Source of the DNA: Fibrobacteraceae bacterium
GTDB lineage: Bacteria > Fibrobacterota > Fibrobacteria > Fibrobacterales > Fibrobacteraceae
Direction: 5' to 3'
DNA: 7,018 nt
Assembly: GCA_021443045.1 (NCBI GenBank)
Contig: JABUUT010000008.1
Location: forward strand, 121,857-128,874
Below are positions 1-5,780 of the stretch, in pieces. A program made the position numbers and the translations under genes. The first letter of the stretch is position 1, and every line of letters begins with the position of its first letter. Below the pieces are notes generated by a model. That model ran no database searches. It saw only the letters and a program-made list of their open reading frames with translations, and was not told the DNA's origin.

Positions 1-30
1 CCATCCCTTGAAACTTGGGATGGCTTTTTT
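1..30 (+). terminator. Intrinsic terminator of an upstream plus-strand unit
   Basis: Seven-base arms CCATCCC (1-7) and GGGATGG (17-23) pair perfectly around a nine-base loop and are followed by C and six T (25-30). This is a classic rho-independent terminator. The stem may extend left of the window. The unit it ends is not visible. Its loop and 3' side also contain what looks like the promoter of the following tRNA. Confidence 0.75.
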
Positions 31-37
31 ATATTTG
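8..37 (+). promoter_or_regulatory. Candidate promoter of the tRNA-His gene, overlapping the upstream terminator
   Basis: TTGAAA (8-13) lies 16 bases before TATATT (30-35), five of six matches to the sigma-70 consensus at each hexamer. The same stretch can be read as a Bacteroidetes-type promoter: CTTG (7-10), 19 bases, TATATTTG (30-37), against TTTG-N19-TAnnTTTG. Transcription would start near 42-43, leaving a leader of about eight bases before the tRNA. Only 20 bases separate the terminator U-tract from the tRNA, so a dedicated promoter must overlap the hairpin. The assignment is by pattern only. Confidence 0.55.
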
Positions 38-49
38 GTCTCACTACAT

Positions 50-124
50 GGTGGATGTAGCTCAATTGGTTAGAGTCCCAGATTGTGATTCTGGATGTTG
101 CCGGTTCGAGTCCGGTCATCCACC
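50..124 (+). tRNA. tRNA-His (anticodon GTG)
   Basis: The full cloverleaf can be drawn. The acceptor stem GTGGATG (51-57) pairs with CATCCAC (117-123). The D arm is 60-63 with 73-76. The anticodon stem CCAGA (78-82) pairs with TCTGG (90-94) around loop TTGTGAT, with anticodon GTG at 85-87. The T arm is 100-104 with 112-116 around TTCGAGT. G50 can pair with C124, the extra G-1:C73 pair that is the identity mark of tRNA-His. The 3' CCA is not encoded, because C124 is followed by CGA, so it must be added by the CCA-adding enzyme. The gene is a single unit between two terminators. Its boundaries assume G-1 is genomically encoded and kept by RNase P. Confidence 0.97.
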
Positions 125-126
125 CG

Positions 127-160
127 AAAAAAACCTCGCAATAATGCGAGGTTTTTTTTT
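127..160. terminator. Bidirectional intrinsic terminator between tRNA-His and the convergent LRR gene
   Basis: Seven-base arms CCTCGCA (134-140) and TGCGAGG (145-151) enclose a four-base loop. Nine T follow on the right (152-160) and seven A precede on the left (127-133). Read on plus it ends the tRNA transcript two bases after C124. Read on minus the A-tract becomes a T-tract and it ends the LRR gene, whose stop codon is at 196-198. The symmetry fits one shared terminator for two convergent units. Confidence 0.92.
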
Positions 161-195
161 CGTTTTTGACCGCTAGCCGGTATTTGATGCAAGCG

Positions 196-3093
196 CTACC
201 GATATTTCACATTTACAATCTGTTGAACATTGCCCACGCGTAGAATATAACGGCCTGGGGCAGGCACCGTGATTTGCGTGCTGGAACGCTGCATTACGCC
301 ACAGGCAACAACTCGACCTTGCAGATCCATTAAAGCCCAGCCATAGCCCACCACAGCATTTTCCAAAAGAATGCCGCCAGCAACAGGCTGCACTATTATA
401 CCACTTGCTCCAGGAATCAAGTCAGCCGTCACTGCATAAGTTGGTGGTTCTTCAATACTGCCATCTTGACAATAATCATCAACGAAAAGATTAAAAGTAC
501 CATCAACACCATAGAATCCATAGCTGGCGTATTGATTCCATATAGAGTCCTTGATATAAGCTTCTGTACTGCCACAGGGAATATGGATTCTGGTATCCTT
601 ATTTTGAAGAACTAAAGGCCGCCGACCAACTGCAGGAGGCGTGGGGGACCCAAGATATACATTAGAAGGAGGAGCTTGGGTCCACATTACGTAAAGAACA
701 TCCTTCCCCAAATATTTTACAGATTTCGGAACCACCATTAAAGTGACAGAGTTGTCCCCAAATGCACTGTCTTCAACAATTTCCAAATTCTCGGGAAGAA
801 CGATACTATCAAGATTATTATCAAAAAAAGCGATACTTTTTATCTCTCTTAAATTTTTCCCAAAAGAAATCTTTGCCAATTGATTACGACTGAAAGCACT
901 CCTATCTATCACCTCTACAGCATCAGGAATATCCAGCGATTCCAATTGGGAACCTGCAAAGGCTCCTACACCAATATACTTCAGTTTTGAAGGCAATTTT
1001 ACATCTTTCAATTCTGTCCATCGAAATGCGATATTCAAAATGGTATCAATGTTGTCGCTCAAATTCACATGGGTCAAGTTTTCGCACCAATCAAAGGCCC
1101 CAACCCCAATTTTTCTTACGGAATTTTCCATGCGTACATGGCTAATAGAAGACTCCTTAAATGATGAATCTCCAATAGACACAACACCCATGGGAAAGCT
1201 CACTGAATCAATGGTGCAATTTTCGCATAAATGAGTCGGAATTTGACGAACATTTTTGCCAATTACCAATTTTTTCATTTTTTTGCGAATATCACTAGAA
1301 ATTAAGGATTTCCCACTTTCCATGTAATCTATGGCATTATATTCCACTGTAATATTTTCACACTTATATCCTGGATAAAAAATTGCATCATCGAATGTAT
1401 CAATGTGGCCTTCCAAGCCTTCTCCAATGACAAGCCTCTTCAGGTTGGGCATATAATCGAAGGCTCTATAATAAACACGTTTTAAACTGTTGGGCAGTAC
1501 CAATTCCTCTACAGGAATGTGATCAAATGCTTCTTTGTATATTCGCTCAACACCTTCCTCAAAATGGATGGTTTCTAGATTTGGCATACACCTAAAGGCA
1601 TTTTCACCGATAGCCCTAATATTCCCTGGTATCACTAGATTCTTTACATCTAAACTATCAAACGCATTGGGAGCTATAGAATCAATGGCTCCTGCCAGGT
1701 CTAACGTATCTAATTGCAGGGCCTTAGAAAACGCTTGCGGAATCACCTTCACCTTTGAACCAAAACGAATAGTCTTCAGCAAAGGTAATTTACTAAACAT
1801 CGGATAGTAGGGATCGTATTTTTGTTTCGTCATTGTTGCTGACACTGCATTCCACTGAACCTCTTCCAAATCATCGTTATCCATAAAGGCATTATAATAA
1901 ATAGAGTCCAGTCTAGTTCCCACAACAATTTTTTTCAATCCTTTCAATTGTGCAAAAGAAGACTCTCCAAGATAGCCTGCACTATCTGGCAACACAAGTT
2001 CCGGAAAACTGACACCAGCAAAAGCAAAGGCATCCACAAAACGCAGGCCATTTTTGAATTCAAATTTCAATACGGAATCTTTTGCAAAAGCCTGTTTTCC
2101 AATTGTATCAATGGCAATATACTTAATTTCCTCAAGATTTGGACAATCGTAGAAAGCCCTTGTAGGAATCTTGGAAATCGGTGCAGAAAATTCCACAGAC
2201 TTTACTGAAGAATTGAGAAAGGCTTCCGAATCAATTTCTTTAACAGAAGAAGGCAATTTTACAACTTCGATATTCTTTTGGCCGCTAAATATTTTAGGTA
2301 GAAATTCAACCTTGTTTCCGATATTGATGGCTTTCAACGATGTATGGTAGGGAAGCATAAACTTATATAAATAATAAATATTATCACTGTACTCATAACC
2401 CTTATCAAGTCTAATGGAATTAAGGTTTATAGTTTCCAATGATTCGCAACCGGAGAGTGCTGAAGAATAAAAATAAGAGAGCCCCTCACCCAACGTGATT
2501 TCCTTCAAGGAACTCATACCGCTAAAGGCAACGGCACCTATCATTTTTACAGAGTCTGGAATAACCAATTTTTCTACTGATGTGAAATTTCTAAAAGTGC
2601 CATCTCGAATCGTTCTCACATGATTCCCTAGATTGATTGTGGTGACACTTTTTGCAATTTCACCCCAACCACCGTTTCTCATATAAAGCTGACATGCATC
2701 CACATTCAGTGTTTTCACATTTGCTGGGAAAGCGGTACAGCCTATATACACAACAAGGTTATCGTGAATTACGGATAAACTTTCTGCATTCTTAAAAACT
2801 TTAAAAGCAGAATCTCCTATGGTTTCCACATTTTTAATTCTAATGGAAATCACCTGATCAGCCAGGTGATTATATGGCAAAGGCAGGGAATCTACGTTAG
2901 CAGGAATTTCGCCATTACCATCTCCAGCACCAAGAACTAAAAGTTCACCCGTGGAATCATTAAAACTCCAGGAAACAGTCTCCGCGGAATCCAAGAATCC
3001 AGATGTTACCAAGGCATCTTCTGCTGCATTCGCATTAACCGAAACCAGATTTAAAACAAATGCAAAAAACAATCCTAAACCACGACAACACAT
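196..3093 (-). CDS. Secreted BspA-like leucine-rich-repeat (LRR_5) surface protein with C-terminal sorting-type domain
   Basis: The product is 965 residues. Residues 1-23 form a signal peptide: one Arg at position 4, a hydrophobic core LGLFFAFVLNLVSV, and cleavage near ANA|AED. A short beta region follows (WSFNDSTGELLVLGAG), typical of the start of BspA-type proteins. From about residue 89 to 830 there are roughly 25 repeats of 22-23 residues of the type I..IG..AF....L..I.IP..V, the Treponema/BspA leucine-rich repeat, with a few longer insertions. A segment with IPCGSTEAY and a Trp resembles the cap seen after such arrays. The last 80 or so residues (MDLQGRVV, then PAPGRYILRV and NVKYR) resemble a type IX secretion sorting domain (Por_Secre_tail). 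I chose the start at 3093 because AAGGAG lies seven bases before it and it begins exactly at the signal peptide; an in-frame ATG at 3162 would add 23 residues but lacks a well-placed ribosome site. Family members bind host or matrix proteins or other cells, but the ligand here cannot be read from sequence. The gene looks more AT-rich than the neighbouring operon. Confidence 0.9.
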   Translation of the reverse strand: MCCRGLGLFFAFVLNLVSVNANAAEDALVTSGFLDSAETVSWSFNDSTGELLVLGAGDGNGEIPANVDSLPLPYNHLADQVISIRIKNVETIGDSAFKVFKNAESLSVIHDNLVVYIGCTAFPANVKTLNVDACQLYMRNGGWGEIAKSVTTINLGNHVRTIRDGTFRNFTSVEKLVIPDSVKMIGAVAFSGMSSLKEITLGEGLSYFYSSALSGCESLETINLNSIRLDKGYEYSDNIYYLYKFMLPYHTSLKAINIGNKVEFLPKIFSGQKNIEVVKLPSSVKEIDSEAFLNSSVKSVEFSAPISKIPTRAFYDCPNLEEIKYIAIDTIGKQAFAKDSVLKFEFKNGLRFVDAFAFAGVSFPELVLPDSAGYLGESSFAQLKGLKKIVVGTRLDSIYYNAFMDNDDLEEVQWNAVSATMTKQKYDPYYPMFSKLPLLKTIRFGSKVKVIPQAFSKALQLDTLDLAGAIDSIAPNAFDSLDVKNLVIPGNIRAIGENAFRCMPNLETIHFEEGVERIYKEAFDHIPVEELVLPNSLKRVYYRAFDYMPNLKRLVIGEGLEGHIDTFDDAIFYPGYKCENITVEYNAIDYMESGKSLISSDIRKKMKKLVIGKNVRQIPTHLCENCTIDSVSFPMGVVSIGDSSFKESSISHVRMENSVRKIGVGAFDWCENLTHVNLSDNIDTILNIAFRWTELKDVKLPSKLKYIGVGAFAGSQLESLDIPDAVEVIDRSAFSRNQLAKISFGKNLREIKSIAFFDNNLDSIVLPENLEIVEDSAFGDNSVTLMVVPKSVKYLGKDVLYVMWTQAPPSNVYLGSPTPPAVGRRPLVLQNKDTRIHIPCGSTEAYIKDSIWNQYASYGFYGVDGTFNLFVDDYCQDGSIEEPPTYAVTADLIPGASGIIVQPVAGGILLENAVVGYGWALMDLQGRVVACGVMQRSSTQITVPAPGRYILRVGNVQQIVNVKYR
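2848..2871. repeat. Perfect 9-base inverted repeat inside the LRR gene
   Basis: AATCACCTG (2848-2856) and CAGGTGATT (2863-2871) are perfect reverse complements around a six-base loop. The hairpin would form in the LRR mRNA about 220 bases after the start codon, in the region encoding LADQVIS just before the first clear repeat. No T-tract follows, so it is not an intrinsic terminator. It may be chance. Confidence 0.6.
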
Positions 3094-3100
3094 AATTTTA

Positions 3101-3106
3101 CTCCTT
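3101..3106 (-). promoter_or_regulatory. Shine-Dalgarno site that decides the LRR gene start
   Basis: On the minus strand the sequence reads AAGGAG, then seven bases, then ATG (3091-3093). This is a near-ideal ribosome binding site and places the start at 3093 rather than at the upstream in-frame ATG at 3162, which has only a weak GTAGG immediately before it. Confidence 0.85.
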
Positions 3107-3119
3107 TGTATCAAAGCCG

Positions 3120-3150
3120 CAAAAATATAAAAATGTTTACTAGACGAAAA
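3120..3150 (-). promoter_or_regulatory. Candidate Bacteroidetes-type promoter of the LRR gene
   Basis: Read on the minus strand, TTTT (3147-3150) is followed by 19 bases and then TATTTTTG (3120-3127). This is seven of eight positions or better against the TTTG-N19-TAnnTTTG consensus, with exact spacing. Transcription would begin near 3113, giving a leader of about 20 bases that contains the Shine-Dalgarno site. It lies inside the region that a start at 3162 would make coding, which further favours the 3093 start. The site is inferred by pattern and AT-rich sequence can give false matches. Confidence 0.4.
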
Positions 3151-3235
3151 GGGAGTTTTCATCCTACATTAAGATGATGACCGTCTAAAGAACCGTGAAT
3201 GGGATGGGTAGTATAAACATTCCCTTCAGGAGCAC

Positions 3236-3271
3236 AAAAAAATCCCCCAGGGGTAAACCCTGCGGGATTTT
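3236..3271 (-). terminator. Intrinsic terminator of the decarboxylase operon
   Basis: AAAATCCC (3239-3246) pairs with GGGATTTT (3264-3271). After a C-C mismatch, CAGGG (3248-3252) pairs with CCCTG (3258-3262) around a five-base loop. On the minus strand the 3' side runs into seven T (complement of A 3236-3242), about 40 bases after the beta-subunit stop codon. The rest of the 3163-3311 gap holds no gene that I can see. Confidence 0.85.
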
Positions 3272-3311
3272 CAAGCTTTTAGAGCGTTTCGACTTTTACG
3301 TCGCTGTCTTT

Positions 3312-4472
3312 TTAGCTCAATCGGCTAATCATGTAGCCTGCGCAAACGGCAGTACCAATCACACCAGAAACGTTGGGGCCCATGGCATGCATGAGCAAGA
3401 AGTTCTGGGGGTCGTACTTGGCACCTTCCACCTGAGACACGCGAGCTGCCATAGGAACGGCAGACACGCCAGCAGAACCAATGAGGGGGTTCACTGGATT
3501 CTTTGGAGAGCACCAGTTCATCACCTTGGCAAGGAAAAGTCCACCCATAGTGGAGAAGCCGAAGGCAACCACACCCATGGCAATAATCATGATGGTCTGA
3601 GGCTTGAGGAAGATGTCGGCAGACATGGTAAGGCCAACAGATGTACCCAAGAAAATCGTCACGATGTTCATGAGTTCGTTCTGGCTAGTCTTTACCAAAC
3701 GTTCTACCACACCGGCTTCCTTCATAATGTTACCCAGCATGAGCATAATGATCAATGCAGAGGCATCTGGAACAACCAGAATACATACAATCATCACCAT
3801 TACGGCAAACACAATGCGCTCGGCCTTAGATACAGTGCGGAGGGCCTTCATGCGAATCTTGCGTTCCTTATCATTTGTCATAAGACGCATAATAGGAGGC
3901 TGAATGAGAGGCACCAAAGCCATGTAGGTATAAGCAGCCACAGCAATTGGGCCAATAAGGTGCTTAGCCAGTTTGTTAGCTGTAAAGATGGATGTTGGAC
4001 CATCTGCACCACCGATGATACCAATGGAAGCAGCTTCACCGAGAGTGAAACCGCCAAAGGCCACGGCGCAGAACATGGTGGCAAACACACCGAACTGAGC
4101 ACCACCACCCAAGAGAAGGGTGCGGGGGTTAGCAATGAGCGGACCAAAGTCTGTCATGGCGCCAACGCCCAAGAAGATGATGGGTGGGAACAGTTCCAGG
4201 TGGATACCCTGACTAATGTAATAGTAAAGGCCGCCCGTAGGAGAGAACATGCCTTCGATACTCCAACCACCGTCATAGAAACCAGCAGATGGAATATTCA
4301 CCGCAAGAGAGCCCAATGCAATAGGCAAGAGCAAAAGCGGTTCATACTTTTTCACAATTGCCAAATACATCAAGACAAAGCTGACTACCCACATTATTAC
4401 CATAGGACCGGTAATGGAGTGGAAGCCGGTACTTGCCATGAAGTCGGCAACGGACTGGAAAATTGCACTCAT
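3312..4472 (-). CDS. mmdB: Sodium-pumping decarboxylase beta subunit (methylmalonyl-CoA/oxaloacetate decarboxylase type)
   Basis: This 386-residue multi-pass membrane protein is the Na+ channel of the biotin-dependent decarboxylase pumps. It decarboxylates carboxybiotin on the carrier subunit and exports Na+ across the cytoplasmic membrane. Signature motifs are intact. GGADGPTSIF holds Asp157, which corresponds to the ion-binding Asp203 of Klebsiella OadB. YTYMALVPLIQPP holds Tyr183, the counterpart of Tyr229. NPLIGSAGVSAVP (Asn328, Gly332, Ser337) matches Asn373, Gly377 and Ser382 with the same internal spacing. HAMGPNVSGVIGTAV near the end is also family-typical. The length is closer to MmdB and short GcdB forms than to the roughly 430-residue Klebsiella OadB. 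It is the last gene of the operon, 13 bases after the carrier gene, with AAGGGG five bases before ATG. Assignment to the family is firm. The choice of methylmalonyl-CoA over oxaloacetate or glutaconyl-CoA rests on gene order and length, because the alpha subunit sets substrate specificity. Confidence 0.93.
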   Translation of the reverse strand: MSAIFQSVADFMASTGFHSITGPMVIMWVVSFVLMYLAIVKKYEPLLLLPIALGSLAVNIPSAGFYDGGWSIEGMFSPTGGLYYYISQGIHLELFPPIIFLGVGAMTDFGPLIANPRTLLLGGGAQFGVFATMFCAVAFGGFTLGEAASIGIIGGADGPTSIFTANKLAKHLIGPIAVAAYTYMALVPLIQPPIMRLMTNDKERKIRMKALRTVSKAERIVFAVMVMIVCILVVPDASALIIMLMLGNIMKEAGVVERLVKTSQNELMNIVTIFLGTSVGLTMSADIFLKPQTIMIIAMGVVAFGFSTMGGLFLAKVMNWCSPKNPVNPLIGSAGVSAVPMAARVSQVEGAKYDPQNFLLMHAMGPNVSGVIGTAVCAGYMISRLS

Positions 4473-4485
4473 TTAAACCCCTTTA

Positions 4486-4851
4486 TTAGGCGATTGTCAT
4501 GAGAACCTGACCGTCAACAACGGTATCGGTTTCCTTAACAGCAATAGAAGTTACCTTGCCGGAGCATGGGGCTACCACTGGGTTTTCCATCTTGAGGGCT
4601 TCAATGATGGCCACTTCCTGGTTAACTTGTACAGCGTCCCCAACCTTGACCTTCAGTTTGAACACAGAACCAGCCAGAGGGCACTTTACTTCAGTGCCGG
4701 CACCAGCTGGAGCAGCTGGAGCGGTTGGAGCGGCAGCTGCAGGAGCAGCAACTGGAGCAGCGGCAACTGGAGCGGCTGCAGTGGAGTCGAGGACTTCTAC
4801 TTCTACATCGTAGGTTTTGCCTTCGAAACTAATACGAACTGTCTTTTTCAT
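4486..4851 (-). CDS. mmdC: Biotin carboxyl carrier subunit of the decarboxylase
   Basis: The 121-residue soluble protein carries carboxyl groups on biotin from the alpha (carboxyltransferase) subunit to the beta membrane subunit. A short N-terminal strand region (residues 1-22) is followed by a flexible Ala/Pro linker (about 25-52) and a biotinyl domain (about 54-121). Lys87 in EALKMEN is the biotinylation site, 34 residues from the C-terminus, as is usual. The motif reads ALKM rather than the common AMKM; Leu at that position is an uncommon but plausible substitution. The gene ends in tandem TAA codons (4483-4488), 13 bases before the beta gene, so the two are surely co-transcribed. An AGGA lies eight bases before the ATG. 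The generic acetyl-CoA carboxylase carrier is an alternative by sequence alone, but the position between delta- and beta-type genes argues for the decarboxylase. Confidence 0.92.
   Translation of the reverse strand: MKKTVRISFEGKTYDVEVEVLDSTAAAPVAAAPVAAPAAAAPTAPAAPAGAGTEVKCPLAGSVFKLKVKVGDAVQVNQEVAIIEALKMENPVVAPCSGKVTSIAVKETDTVVDGQVLMTIA
4696..4779 (-). repeat. Low-complexity Ala/Pro linker coding repeat
   Basis: This stretch of the carrier gene (residues 25-52) is built almost wholly of Ala, Pro and Val codons with recurring GGAGC(A/G)GC units on the plus strand. Such linkers give the biotin domain reach between active sites. A second, shorter Ala/Pro stretch with similar units occurs in the preceding gene (residues about 177-195). 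These are homologous in style and could recombine or mislead assembly. Confidence 0.7.
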
Positions 4852-4863
4852 CTTTATTTTCCT

Positions 4864-4877
4864 GGCTTAAATAAGCC
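4864..4877. other. Small hairpin between the gamma/delta and carrier genes
   Basis: GGCTT (4864-4868) and AAGCC (4873-4877) pair around a four-base loop in the 54-base gap inside the operon. It sits just upstream of the carrier gene's AGGA ribosome site and has no T-tract. It could slow RNases or tune translation of the downstream genes, which are needed in different amounts. It could also be chance. Confidence 0.35.
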
Positions 4878-4905
4878 TGTTAGAGTTTTAAACTTTTTGT
4901 CTGGA

Positions 4906-5730
4906 TTACTTAACTATGTTCCAGGCAGGGGAATTCACATTTTTGTAGGCGGTAACTCGGCAAGGCTGACCAATAGCCTGAGTTGCAGCGGCTGTGAGAA
5001 CAACCAAAAGTTCATCGTTGGTAAGACCTGGATGTTCTTCAAGGGCAGCCACAGCAGCGATGGAGAGAAACGCCTGGAGTTGCTTGTTGGTAAAACCAGG
5101 GTGTACGCTCTTTGCGTTGGGGTCCCAATCGCAATGGGCTGGTTCAAGGGCAGCTGGAGCAGCTGGGGCGGGAGCAGGGGCAGCAGCCTTCGGGGCTGGA
5201 GCCTTCACCTTGTTCAAGCCAAGTTTTGCCATAACAAAGTTCATCAGGTAGCACAAAATGCACAAACCGATGATAACCATCATTACAACAATAAGACCCG
5301 TTGCCTGGAATTCAACTAGGTTGCCAATAGAGAACGTAGAAGTTTCGTCACCATGGCCTGTGTAGTATTCAGAGCCAAGTTTAGCCTTGGCTATAGGCAC
5401 AACCTTATGACCAGCAGCATTCTCTAGGCTATCGCGAATGTCGCGTGCCTGAACAGACTGGTCGTAGGTCTTGTAAAGAATAGAGTATCCGCCACCGTGG
5501 GTTTCCACGATTTTGTATACGGTGGACTCCGGCATCCAGCTGAGTTGTTCACGGACTGGGGCTGCGAGGGACGGCTCCATGTTGGCGAGCTGTTCATCGA
5601 ACTTACCCTTAGGCGCGACTTCTACAACTGTTGCGGTTTCCGCAGGTTGCTGTACAACCGCCTCTGTTGCAACAGGAGCCTGAGCTTCTGCCACGTCGGA
5701 ATTGGCTGCAATCGTTTGTGGTTCATTCAT
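4906..5730 (-). CDS. Gamma/delta-type membrane subunit of the decarboxylase, with long N-terminal extension and duplicated C-terminal motif
   Basis: The product is 274 residues, against roughly 80-120 for typical OadG or MmdD. Residues 1-40 are Ala/Val/Pro/Glu-rich and probably disordered. Residues 43-130 look folded (for example WMPESTVYKIVETHGGGYSILY) but I do not recognise the domain. One membrane helix spans about 143-167, followed by Lys-rich KLGLNKVK and an Ala/Pro linker (177-195). The C-terminal part holds two tandem 23-residue copies of a G-x-T-N....L...L..AA...A motif (212-234 and 235-257), then a tail ending SPAWNIVK. A single helix plus Ala/Pro linker plus an Ala-rich helix motif near the end is the OadG/MmdD pattern. 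In Veillonella, MmdE resembles the MmdD C-terminus, so the double motif may stand for delta and epsilon in one chain. It is the first gene of the operon, 54 bases before the carrier gene. No clear Shine-Dalgarno precedes the ATG at 5730, but no better in-frame start is seen. The subunit is expected to anchor the carboxyltransferase to the beta subunit. The role is inferred from position and architecture. Confidence 0.75.
   Translation of the reverse strand: MNEPQTIAANSDVAEAQAPVATEAVVQQPAETATVVEVAPKGKFDEQLANMEPSLAAPVREQLSWMPESTVYKIVETHGGGYSILYKTYDQSVQARDIRDSLENAAGHKVVPIAKAKLGSEYYTGHGDETSTFSIGNLVEFQATGLIVVMMVIIGLCILCYLMNFVMAKLGLNKVKAPAPKAAAPAPAPAAPAALEPAHCDWDPNAKSVHPGFTNKQLQAFLSIAAVAALEEHPGLTNDELLVVLTAAATQAIGQPCRVTAYKNVNSPAWNIVK
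4960..5097 (-). repeat. Tandem duplication of the C-terminal subunit-assembly motif
   Basis: Codons 212-234 (5029-5097) and 235-257 (4960-5028) of the gamma/delta-type gene encode two adjacent 23-residue units. They begin GFTNKQL and GLTNDEL and share Gly1, Thr3, Asn4, Leu7, Leu11, Ala14, Ala15 and Ala18, eight identities in 23 with several conservative changes. The DNA copies have diverged, so the duplication is old. Confidence 0.65.
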
Positions 5731-5773
5731 AACGAATCTAATCCATGTTTTAGTTTACGAAATTTATGTGACA

Positions 5774-5779
5774 ATTATA
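5774..5779 (-). promoter_or_regulatory. Candidate -10 box of the decarboxylase operon promoter
   Basis: On the minus strand the sequence is a perfect TATAAT, about 44 bases before the first gene's ATG, giving a predicted leader of roughly 37 bases. No convincing -35 hexamer lies 16-18 bases further up, so the promoter may depend on an activator or on a different sigma preference. The 109-base gap and the hairpin upstream of it suggest that the operon is transcribed separately from the CoA-transferase gene. Confidence 0.4.
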
Positions 5780-5780
5780 G

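Noticed and set aside
3197..3223. GAATG (3197-3201) and CATTC (3219-3223) as a second hairpin in the 3163-3311 gap
   Set aside because: Only five pairs with a long loop and no T-tract. The strong terminator just to the right explains the gap.
3195..4502. A long open frame (435 codons) on the plus strand
   Set aside because: It runs antisense to the beta-subunit gene and its product is rich in His, Asn, Thr and Cys with no domain, as expected from the complement of a conserved membrane-protein gene.
4696..4779. Repetitive GGAGC(A/G)GC units as a possible minisatellite or CRISPR-like array
   Set aside because: There are no constant repeats with unique spacers. The units are codons of an Ala/Pro linker in a carrier gene.
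4627..5319. A plus-strand open frame rich in Gly, Ser and Trp
   Set aside because: It is the antisense reading of the Ala/Pro linkers in the carrier and gamma/delta genes. Low-complexity GC-rich linkers readily produce long stop-free antisense frames.
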